Of a stretch of DNA of 12,061 nt, positions 6,371 through 11,901 are shown in pieces. The notes below the pieces were generated by a model. It had not been told where the DNA came from and searched no databases. It saw nothing but the letters and a program-made list of their open reading frames with translations. The stretch comes from JACPIN01 sp964367085 (GTDB lineage Archaea; Nanobdellota; Nanobdellia; SCGC-AAA011-G17; ARS1403). Every line of letters starts with the position of its first letter. Position 1 is the first letter of the stretch. Position numbers and translations under genes: made by a program. Location of the stretch: positions 1 to 12,061 of the forward strand of contig CAYIWL010000022.1 in the NCBI GenBank assembly GCA_964367085.1, in the 5' to 3' direction.

Positions 6371-6379
6371 AAGGAGGTG
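6371..6379 (+). promoter_or_regulatory. Strong Shine-Dalgarno that decides a GTG start
   Basis: AAGGAGGTG, nearly a perfect match to the anti-Shine-Dalgarno, ends six bases before GTG 6386. It supports GTG as the start and suggests efficient translation. Several neighbouring genes appear leaderless, so this gene stands out. Confidence 0.75.
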
Positions 6380-6385
6380 TGTTAA

Positions 6386-6706
6386 GTGGCCAAAAAAGGA
6401 AAAGGATTAGGATGGTGGGCATTTGCAGTTGGTTTGGTTTTGGCAGTAATCTTCGGATATTCTGGTAACATTGGATTGAGCTGGATATTGGTGCTGCTAG
6501 GCCTTGTCGTAGGATTCTTGAATATAAGTGAAAAAGAAGCAACGACTTTTCTTATTGCATCCATTGCGTTGATGTCATCCGGTGCAGCTGTCAATTTAAC
6601 AGTTTTGTGGGGCCCGCTAGGAAGCATATTAGGAGGAGTTGTAACATTTGTAGCTCCTGCAGCAGTGATTGTGGCAATAAGAGCAGTTTATGGAACAGCA
6701 CAATAA
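6386..6706 (+). CDS. Small membrane protein with about three transmembrane helices
   Basis: A 106-residue protein with a basic N-terminus (KKGKG) followed by hydrophobic segments at about 9-26, 31-45 and 53-72, plus a fourth hydrophobic stretch at about 78-100 interrupted by Gly/Pro. It may therefore have three or four membrane spans. A short hydrophilic loop (NISEKEATT) lies near residue 46-54. I do not recognise a characterised family. The strong Shine-Dalgarno, a defined TATA box and a T-rich terminator suggest a single-gene, possibly well-expressed unit. It lacks catalytic motifs, so a structural or membrane-associated role is the most that can be said. Confidence 0.85.
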   Translation: MAKKGKGLGWWAFAVGLVLAVIFGYSGNIGLSWILVLLGLVVGFLNISEKEATTFLIASIALMSSGAAVNLTVLWGPLGSILGGVVTFVAPAAVIVAIRAVYGTAQ

Positions 6707-6708
6707 AC

Positions 6709-6738
6709 GCTGTTTTTTTCTTTTTTATTTTTGTTTTA
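6709..6738 (+). terminator. T-rich transcription terminator
   Basis: Directly after the stop codon of the small membrane protein gene, the plus strand runs GCTG followed by T7, C, T6, A, T5, G, T4. Poly-T tracts like this terminate archaeal transcription without a hairpin. The minus-strand gene that converges from the other side ends at 6752. Confidence 0.7.
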
Positions 6739-6751
6739 CAGAAAAATAAAT

Positions 6752-7207
6752 TTAAAGCCAAAAATATCTTGCTTCCAAATCTTTGTTGTCGGATTTTAAA
6801 TGTTTTTCAAACGCTTTATAGATATCATTATAGGATTTGTCAAGATGAAGATGCATAAAAACATCTAAATAAACAACATTTGATCTTGTTTTATTTTTAG
6901 GATCGATTCTTTCGATCCCGGTTTCTCTTGGGGTAACATTGACCACATTATTATTTGTATACTCTCCAATAAAAGGTTTAAACGTTTCGTACAAAAACTT
7001 CTCTAAACTTTGTTCAGTTGATAATTGTGCTAATCTAACCAATGCTTTTTCTCTTTCAGCAATACCTTCATATACATAAACAGTAGAATGAACAAAATCA
7101 TCGTTTAAAATATAATTTCTTCCATAAATCCCAAGCAATGATGGTGTTAACAATACCTCTTCTAGTGTTTTTTCATTTTTTTGCTTTTGAAGTGATTGTG
7201 AAGACAT
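6752..7207 (-). CDS. Unrecognised 151-residue protein
   Basis: No family recognised. The protein is soluble and has no signal peptide or membrane segment. The N-terminal 20 residues are charged (SSQSLQKQKNEKTLEEV). A central stretch HSTVYVYEGIAEREKALVRLAQLSTEQSLEKFLYETFKPFIGEY is mostly helical, followed by a polar, asparagine-rich loop and an aromatic C-terminal helix. A TTTAAATA box at 7229-7236 lies 25-26 bp before the ATG, so it is probably expressed as a leaderless mRNA; this and the length support a real gene. It converges on the T-rich terminator of the membrane protein gene and lies in tandem after the YdjM-like gene with a 58-base gap. Function unknown. Confidence 0.7.
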   Translation of the reverse strand: MSSQSLQKQKNEKTLEEVLLTPSLLGIYGRNYILNDDFVHSTVYVYEGIAEREKALVRLAQLSTEQSLEKFLYETFKPFIGEYTNNNVVNVTPRETGIERIDPKNKTRSNVVYLDVFMHLHLDKSYNDIYKAFEKHLKSDNKDLEARYFWL

Positions 7208-7228
7208 ACATTTACTAAAAAGATTGAC

Positions 7229-7236
7229 TATTTAAA
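7229..7236 (-). promoter_or_regulatory. TATA box of the unrecognised 151-residue gene
   Basis: On the minus strand this reads TTTAAATA and is centred about 25 bp from the ATG at 7207, the spacing seen at other genes in the window. A leaderless transcript independent of the upstream YdjM-like gene is expected. Confidence 0.55.
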
Positions 7237-7265
7237 CATTTATCTCTTATAAAAAACATTTCAAA

Positions 7266-7793
7266 TTAAATATAATCCGAAATTCTATGTTTTAATTCTT
7301 CGTGTACAAGCCACAGTACAAGTATTATTGCATCAAGTCCGGCAAAAAAAGTTCCTTCAAAGTATCCAAGTGGAATCAAGTTTAAGCCGATGATAAAATC
7401 TGACAGAGGATAAAGAACATAAACGTTTCCTGAAAAAGTAAAATCTAATATTATATGGATCAATGTCCCAAATGCAATTGCCAAGAAAATATAATTTAAT
7501 TTAAGTTTCTGCATCTTTAAAAATTTTGGATTATAATTCTTTGCAAACAAAAACAAAACTAAAAACAATAACGGGAAAAGCAATGAATGCGTTATTGTCC
7601 TATGTATTTCAGACACGCCCATATTCAAAAATGATTTGAAAAACCAGGCAAATAAAATATCAATGTCTGGAAGTAAACCAGCCAAACCGGCAATCAAGAC
7701 ATAGCGGATATTAAATTTCTTCTTAGCAATGTAATCACGGTAAATATCTGCAAGTACTAAAGGAACAATTATGTGAGTAACTGCCTGGGGCAT
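7266..7793 (-). CDS. YdjM/DUF457-like membrane-bound metal-dependent hydrolase
   Basis: A 175-residue integral membrane protein. Family motifs are in the expected order: MPQAVTHI with His7 near the start, GLLPDIDILF with Asp43 and Asp45, HRTITHS at 64-70, and GTLIHIILDF with His113 and Asp117. These His/Asp residues form the presumed metal site of the phospholipase C-like DUF457/YdjM group, whose substrates are mostly undefined. Four or so hydrophobic helices are visible (about 29-50, 70-85, 100-118 and 150-168). The start is taken at ATG 7791-7793, giving the family's usual MPxxxTH beginning. The frame continues to 7943 but runs inside lysS and is rejected. The gene shares a 34-bp divergent promoter region with lysS. 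Confidence 0.85.
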   Translation of the reverse strand: MPQAVTHIIVPLVLADIYRDYIAKKKFNIRYVLIAGLAGLLPDIDILFAWFFKSFLNMGVSEIHRTITHSLLFPLLFLVLFLFAKNYNPKFLKMQKLKLNYIFLAIAFGTLIHIILDFTFSGNVYVLYPLSDFIIGLNLIPLGYFEGTFFAGLDAIILVLWLVHEELKHRISDYI

Positions 7794-7796
7794 AAA

Positions 7797-7807
7797 TTTA
7801 TTAAATA
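7797..7807 (+). promoter_or_regulatory. TATA box of lysS
   Basis: TTTATTAAATA, centred 26 bp upstream of the lysS ATG at 7828. It lies within the 34-bp gap shared with the YdjM-like gene and predicts a leaderless lysS mRNA. Confidence 0.6.
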
Positions 7808-7815
7808 ATGATTTA

Positions 7816-7823
7816 GTTATAAA
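7816..7823 (-). promoter_or_regulatory. TATA box of the YdjM-like gene
   Basis: On the minus strand this reads TTTATAAC and is centred about 26 bp from the ATG at 7793. It lies only a few bases from the lysS TATA box on the other strand, so the two initiation complexes would overlap. Confidence 0.6.
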
Positions 7824-7827
7824 TGTT

Positions 7828-9528
7828 ATGGCTGATGAAAAAGGGAAATCGATGATTAAAAAAACAGAAGATTTATTCTGGGCAGATAATATTGCGAATG
7901 AAGTTATAAAAAGAGTTGAAAAAGATAAACTTTTGAAGAACATTGTAAAGAAAACTGGTTATTTTGTTTATGACGAAAAAACTCCTTCTGGAGTGATCCA
8001 TATTGGTTCTGGAAGAGGATGGGTAATTCATGATGCAATTGCAAAAGCACTCAGAGATAAAGGTGTTAAAGCAAAATTTGTTTTAAGCAGCGATGACATG
8101 GATCCATTAGATAAACCTTCAAAAAAATTAAGCAAAAAAGACAATGAAAAATATCTTGGAGTGCCATTTAGGTATATTCCAAGTCCGATAAATGGATATA
8201 AAAATTTCGGGGATTATTATTTTTCACAATGCACAGATCTATTTTCCGATTTTGGAATTGATGCCAAGCTGGAAAGCACTGGAGAGGAATATGAGAAAGG
8301 TTCTTTTAATAAATCAATCAAGATCGCCTTGGATAATGCAGATAAGATAAAAAAAATTTACGCTGAATTTTATGGGGAAGACAATGCCCTTGCTAGGAGG
8401 TTGCCGTTCAATGTCTTATGCCCCAAATGCAAAAAGATAGCTACGACTATTGCTTTAGATTGGGATAAGGATAAGGAGGAAGTTCATTTTGAATGCTCAA
8501 ACCAGGTTGTCAAATGGGCTAAAGGCTGCGGTTTTGAAGGGTGGATATCTCCTTATAATGGCAATGGAAAATTCCCTTGGAAGGTTGAATGGGCTGCAAA
8601 GTGGCCGACTAAGTCTGTAATAATTGAAACTGCTGGAAAAGATCACTTCACTAAAAATGGCTCCAGGACAGTGGCATGCAAAATTGCCGTAGATGTATTT
8701 AATTACCCCCCTCCTTATCCATCAGAAGGGTATAAGACTGGAAATGGTTATGAATTCTTCAATGTTGGTGGAAAAAAGATGTCAACTTCAAAGGGGATGG
8801 GAATGGGGTTTGTAGAATCGGTGCAATACGCCCCGGCCAAGATGTTGCGATTTTTGCTGGTACGTACAAGACCAAATACTGTTATTGATTTTGATCCTTA
8901 TCGCCCCCATGACATAATTCTACTTTATGAAAGGTATGACGAAGCTGAGAGAGTTTATTTTGGCAAATTGGATTTAGGGGAAAAAGAAAATTTAAGGCAG
9001 AAAAGAATATATGAATTAAGCCATGTTGGAAAAATCCCTTCTAGGATTCCTCCGCAAATAAATCTTTCGCATTGCGCAATGTTAGTTCAAACTTTTAATG
9101 AAAAAAAACTAATATTGAATTCTTTAAAAAAGACAGGGCAAATCAAAGGAAGATTAGCAAAAAAAGAAAAAGAATATATCCTGGAAAGAATGGAATTTGC
9201 TAAAAAATGGGTAAGTGAATTTGCTCCGGAAGAGATGAGGTTCAAATTACACGACAAAATTCCAAGCCAAATATTGCAAAAATTAAATGCAAAACAAAAA
9301 GAGTCTTTAATTTCTTTAACAGGAATTCTAAAAAATAAGGACTATACAGAGCAGGAATTGTTCAATGAATTTTATGAAATTTGCAAGAAAGTCGAGATTA
9401 GCAATATTGAATTCTTTAAAGGTGCTTATCTAACTTTGATTGGAAAAGAAAAGGGACCGAGGTTAGCAAGTTTTATCTTGGCAATTGGAAAGGAAAAAGT
9501 TGTAAAATTGTTGAAGGAGATAAAATGA
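7828..9528 (+). CDS. lysS: Class I lysyl-tRNA synthetase
   Basis: Charges tRNA-Lys with lysine using ATP (EC 6.1.1.6). This is the class I form found mainly in archaea, unrelated to the class II enzyme. Seen: TPSGVIHIGSGRGW with the HIGH-type motif HIGS at 58-61; SSDDMDPLDKP; a zinc-binding CPKC near 197-200 with further cysteines (FECSNQ, KGCGFEGW); ETAGKDHFTKNGSR; and KMSTS at 317-321 in GGKKMSTSKG. The C-terminal 200 residues are the helical anticodon-binding part. The length of 566 residues is slightly longer than the usual 510-540. ATG 7828 has a TATA box 26 bp upstream; an internal ATG (residue 9) is an alternative start. The stop overlaps a small ORF's ATG. Confidence 0.97.
   Translation: MADEKGKSMIKKTEDLFWADNIANEVIKRVEKDKLLKNIVKKTGYFVYDEKTPSGVIHIGSGRGWVIHDAIAKALRDKGVKAKFVLSSDDMDPLDKPSKKLSKKDNEKYLGVPFRYIPSPINGYKNFGDYYFSQCTDLFSDFGIDAKLESTGEEYEKGSFNKSIKIALDNADKIKKIYAEFYGEDNALARRLPFNVLCPKCKKIATTIALDWDKDKEEVHFECSNQVVKWAKGCGFEGWISPYNGNGKFPWKVEWAAKWPTKSVIIETAGKDHFTKNGSRTVACKIAVDVFNYPPPYPSEGYKTGNGYEFFNVGGKKMSTSKGMGMGFVESVQYAPAKMLRFLLVRTRPNTVIDFDPYRPHDIILLYERYDEAERVYFGKLDLGEKENLRQKRIYELSHVGKIPSRIPPQINLSHCAMLVQTFNEKKLILNSLKKTGQIKGRLAKKEKEYILERMEFAKKWVSEFAPEEMRFKLHDKIPSQILQKLNAKQKESLISLTGILKNKDYTEQELFNEFYEICKKVEISNIEFFKGAYLTLIGKEKGPRLASFILAIGKEKVVKLLKEIK
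9514..9521 (+). promoter_or_regulatory. Shine-Dalgarno inside the lysS end
   Basis: AAGGAGAT, three bases before the ATG at 9525, lies within the last codons of lysS. It supports translation of the 33-residue ORF that overlaps the lysS stop. Confidence 0.55.
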
Positions 9529-9626
9529 ATGATGCACTGCTGGTGATTCTTGGATTAACTGGTATTGGAGCTTTATGGTTTGTTCTATTCGGGCAGAAAA
9601 AGTATAATGAACTTATAAAGAAATAA
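9525..9626 (+). CDS. 33-residue single-helix membrane microprotein coupled to lysS
   Basis: A short ORF whose ATG overlaps the lysS TGA (ATGA), with AAGGAGAT just upstream. The product begins MNDALLVILGLTGIGALW, continues FVLFG and ends QKKYNELIKK. It has one hydrophobic helix at about 4-23 and a basic C-terminal tail, consistent with an inner-membrane orientation with the tail in the cytoplasm. No family is recognised. The coupling signal and the clear membrane-helix composition argue that it is a gene rather than chance, although 33 codons can arise at random. Function unknown; there is no direct link to lysine or tRNA. Confidence 0.6.
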   Translation: MNDALLVILGLTGIGALWFVLFGQKKYNELIKK

Positions 9627-9692
9627 AATATATATAATATATAGCAAAGCTAAATAAACAGATAAACAAGTGTTCCTGATTGAGGAGAAAGA

Positions 9693-9700
9693 TTTATAAG
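9693..9700 (+). promoter_or_regulatory. TATA box of the 73-residue gene
   Basis: TTTATAAG, centred about 27 bp before ATG 9724, in an otherwise featureless AT-rich gap of 97 bases. A nearly leaderless transcript is predicted. Confidence 0.6.
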
Positions 9701-9723
9701 AGTTTTTAGAGGAAATTAATACT

Positions 9724-9945
9724 ATGGGTATGGGTTATGAAAGCCATGAGGCGCCGGTAAATGAGTCTTATGATTCTGAAAGTAGTAGGGCCTATGAAAA
9801 ATTAAGAGAGCTTAGTTATCGGGCTTTGTATCACGTCATTGGGAATAGTGACAGGGCTGAGAGGATTAAGGCTGCCATGAGGAGATTAAAATCAAGGCGC
9901 GAAGAAAATGATTTGACCTCTAAGATGGGTAATAATGGAATTTAA
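9724..9945 (+). CDS. Unrecognised 73-residue protein
   Basis: No family recognised. The N-terminal 20 residues are polar and acidic (GMGYESHEAPVNESYDSESS), followed by a helical, Arg/Glu-rich segment from about 23 to 62 (RAYEKLRELSYRALYHVIGN, then RAERIKAAMRRLKSRREEN). A well-placed TATA box 27 bp upstream supports it as a real gene with its own leaderless promoter. It could be a small nucleic-acid-binding or adaptor protein given the basic helix, but this is a guess from composition. It precedes the P-loop kinase-like gene by 47 bases; that gene seems to have its own TATA box. Confidence 0.6.
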   Translation: MGMGYESHEAPVNESYDSESSRAYEKLRELSYRALYHVIGNSDRAERIKAAMRRLKSRREENDLTSKMGNNGI

Positions 9946-9951
9946 CAAAAA

Positions 9952-9959
9952 CTTATAAT
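9952..9959 (+). promoter_or_regulatory. TATA-like box of the P-loop gene
   Basis: CTTATAAT, centred 37 bp before the ATG at 9993. A start near 9981 would leave a leader of about 12 bases containing AGGGGA (9981-9986), a plausible Shine-Dalgarno. Confidence 0.45.
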
Positions 9960-9992
9960 GTTTTTTGATGTTTATGTGTTAGGGGAATGTAA

Positions 9993-10871
9993 ATGAATGA
10001 TTCAGACTTAGCAAGATTATCTATTTTGGAAATTTTTGATAACCCTTATGGTAGAGTGCTTCCTTTTGACATACAAGGAAATGAGTTGATTGTGCTGAGG
10101 AAGGGTGGCAAAGTTGTAGAGTTTATGGGTATGGTTAAAGGAGGCAAGTCAAAACAGATTAAGGCATTAAAGGGCGGCTCTAGTAGTTATCCTGAACTAG
10201 TAGGATTGGAAAATGATAAAGAATTGGCAGACCTCTTAGGAAGGCCGATGAAAATTGAGATATTCAAACCAAATAGCTTAGTCAAAATATTCTATGAAAA
10301 AGATGAAAACTTAAGGGCGATTTTTAATGAAGCGATAATCCACTTGCATGGGAGCCTGATCAACATGCTTTCATTATATGAAAAAGGAGATCTTGGGTTT
10401 AGCAAGTACAGCTTAGGGATAAGGGAAATAGATTTGGCAATTTTAGATAGAGGTCCTAATGATGATGTAATCTGGACAAATACCCTTTATGATTATAAAA
10501 GACTGGTCTCTGAAGAAGAAAGAGAAGACCATCTGCGGATGGCTAAAAACTTGGAAAAACATGTAGACCTAGCGATTGGAATGAATGTTCTTCCAGAAAT
10601 AGCTAAGGAAAGAGAAAAAGATAGAGAGGGTAATGTAATGAATATCCCATTTCTCAGGGTACTGTATGTTTATTATGATTTATTGGCACATGAAGCGGAA
10701 GAAGGCGAAGGTCAGCCGGTTACAATTCAAACTCCATATGAGAACATAGACGGAACTGCAGATTTTTTGCAGAATGCTAAGAGGATTTATAGGAGAGTAA
10801 GGGGATTATACATACCTCAGGATCCTGAAGAAATAAGAGGAAAGGGACTTGAAACTCGTATTGCAGCATAA
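9993..10871 (+). CDS. P-loop NTPase resembling nucleoside/nucleotide kinases
   Basis: A 292-residue protein. VVEFMGMVKGGKSKQIKAL at 41-59 contains a full Walker A, GMVKGGKS at 46-53 with K52 and S53. DLAILDRGPNDDVIW at about 147-161 supplies a DRG motif after a hydrophobic strand, as in thymidylate-kinase-like and deoxynucleoside-kinase-like P-loop proteins. A Lys/Glu-rich helix between about 166 and 190 is in the place of the lid, and KRIYRRVRGLYIP follows near the C-terminus. The first 40 residues form an extra region before the P-loop. I do not recognise a named family. The substrate is unknown and could be a nucleotide or another phosphoacceptor. AGGGGA seven bases before ATG supports the start. 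Confidence 0.85.
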   Translation: MNDSDLARLSILEIFDNPYGRVLPFDIQGNELIVLRKGGKVVEFMGMVKGGKSKQIKALKGGSSSYPELVGLENDKELADLLGRPMKIEIFKPNSLVKIFYEKDENLRAIFNEAIIHLHGSLINMLSLYEKGDLGFSKYSLGIREIDLAILDRGPNDDVIWTNTLYDYKRLVSEEEREDHLRMAKNLEKHVDLAIGMNVLPEIAKEREKDREGNVMNIPFLRVLYVYYDLLAHEAEEGEGQPVTIQTPYENIDGTADFLQNAKRIYRRVRGLYIPQDPEEIRGKGLETRIAA

Positions 10872-10883
10872 ACAATAAATACT

Positions 10884-10898
10884 ACTTCTTATTTTTAA
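10884..10898 (+). terminator. Weak pyrimidine-rich terminator after the P-loop gene
   Basis: The run ACTTCTTATTTTTA, 13 bases after the stop codon, is pyrimidine-rich with one T5 tract. It would be a weak archaeal-type terminator, without a hairpin. Confidence 0.3.
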
Positions 10899-10927
10899 CT
10901 GCCATGCCTGCCAGGGGGTTGCGTAGC

Positions 10928-10937
10928 CTTTATATAT
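10928..10937 (+). promoter_or_regulatory. TATA box of the endonuclease gene
   Basis: CTTTATATAT, centred 26 bp before ATG 10959, immediately after a short GC-rich patch. It predicts a leaderless mRNA that probably continues into hjc. Confidence 0.6.
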
Positions 10938-10958
10938 TATTTCTTAAATTATTTTATT

Positions 10959-11900
10959 ATGAAAACAAAAGTTAAATGTTGGATTTGTGAAAGATATTTT
11001 GAAGTTGTGAATAATCCACATCTAAAAACACACAAAGTAACTTTCAGGGAATATAAAGAAAGATTTCCTAATTCTATTACACGGAGTGATAAATATAAGG
11101 AAAAACATAGGAATTCTCTTATTGGGAGGAAATTTTCAGAAGAACTAAGAAAAAAGCTTTCTGAAATACACAAAGGTAAGATAATTTCAGAAGAAACCAG
11201 AAGGAAAATAAGTGAAACTCAGAAAGGAAGAAAATGTTCAGAAGAAAGGAAAGAGAAATTAAGAGAATATCATAGAACCCATGTTCATCCTATGAAAGGA
11301 AAAAAACACACTGAAGAATCCAGAAGAAAGATAAGCGAGTCTGGTATAGGAAGGGTTGGTTACAATAGAGGTAAAAGATTACCTTTAAGTATAAGAATAA
11401 AAATAAGCCAAAAATTAAAAGGAAATAAGCTTAGTTTAGAGACTAGAAATAAGATGAGTGAATCCCGCAAGGGAAGAGTCCTTAGTGAAATCACCAGAAA
11501 GAGGATAAGTGAATCCAAAAAAGGAGTTAAAAAGAGTAAAGAACATATGAGAAAGATTCTCGAATCTACTGAGAAATCTCCAAACAGATTTGAAATAAAA
11601 TGTATAAACTTATCCAATAAATATAATTTACCTTTAAGATTTGTAGGAGATTTTCATAATAAGGATTTTTTTATATCTGGAAAAGTTCCTGATTTTGTTT
11701 CTGCAAATGACAAAAAAGTGCTTATTGAAGTCTTTTATGAATACTTTAAGATAAGACAATATGGATCTGTGGAACTTTATAAGAAAGATAGAATAGATAC
11801 TTTCTCAAAGTATGGATGGAAAACTTTATTTTTTACTTATACCGATATCATGTCAAATCCTAATAAGTGTGTGGAAGAGATAAGAAGAGAGTTGATTTAA
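10959..11900 (+). CDS. Homing-type endonuclease: C2H2-like finger, eight NUMOD3 repeats, VSR-like nuclease domain
   Basis: A 313-residue, lysine/arginine-rich protein. Residues 7-36 hold CWICERYF...HLKTHKVTFREYKERF, a MucR/Ros-like finger with C7, C10, H21 and H25. Residues about 50-205 are eight NUMOD3-type repeats of 16-25 residues with the pattern (K/R)G-x3-S-E-E-x-R-x-K-I-S-E, DNA-reading modules typical of homing endonucleases. Residues about 208-313 resemble the VSR/DUF559-like fold: F211-E212, VPDFV with D245, KKVLIEVFYEYF with E257, then a helix and YGWKTLFFTYTDI. The usual H of the family's YWH motif is F here. There is no GIY-YIG or HNH signature. The gene is immediately upstream of hjc with a one-base gap. 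No intron or intein is evident, so it looks free-standing. Target unknown. Confidence 0.85.
   Translation: MKTKVKCWICERYFEVVNNPHLKTHKVTFREYKERFPNSITRSDKYKEKHRNSLIGRKFSEELRKKLSEIHKGKIISEETRRKISETQKGRKCSEERKEKLREYHRTHVHPMKGKKHTEESRRKISESGIGRVGYNRGKRLPLSIRIKISQKLKGNKLSLETRNKMSESRKGRVLSEITRKRISESKKGVKKSKEHMRKILESTEKSPNRFEIKCINLSNKYNLPLRFVGDFHNKDFFISGKVPDFVSANDKKVLIEVFYEYFKIRQYGSVELYKKDRIDTFSKYGWKTLFFTYTDIMSNPNKCVEEIRRELI
11076..11574 (+). repeat. Coding tandem array of eight NUMOD3 units
   Basis: Within the endonuclease gene, protein residues about 50-205 consist of eight diverged copies. They begin near residues 55, 72, 89, 113, 138, 154, 171 and 188 (each at the conserved Gly of xGxxxS). Copies 3 and 4 carry insertions (REYHRTHVHP and SGIGRVGYN), so the spacing is uneven. 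Sequence divergence between units suggests an old array. Confidence 0.75.
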
Positions 11901-11901
11901 T

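Noticed and set aside
6318..6627. Minus-strand frames opposite the small membrane protein gene
   Set aside because: Antisense shadows; the plus-strand gene has a strong ribosome binding site and membrane-helix composition.
7794..7943. N-terminal extension of the YdjM-like frame into lysS
   Set aside because: It lies inside lysS coding sequence on the opposite strand; the family start MPQAVTH and a TATA box fit ATG 7793.
9627..9723. tRNA or small RNA gene in the 97-base gap
   Set aside because: No cloverleaf, T-loop or stable hairpin; the content is AT repeats and a TATA box.
11076..11574. The repeat-rich stretch as a CRISPR array
   Set aside because: Units are coding and diverged, with no constant repeat and no spacers.
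11360..11617. Minus-strand hydrophobic frame inside the endonuclease gene
   Set aside because: Antisense shadow of the Lys/Arg-rich repeats; hydrophobic composition follows from that.
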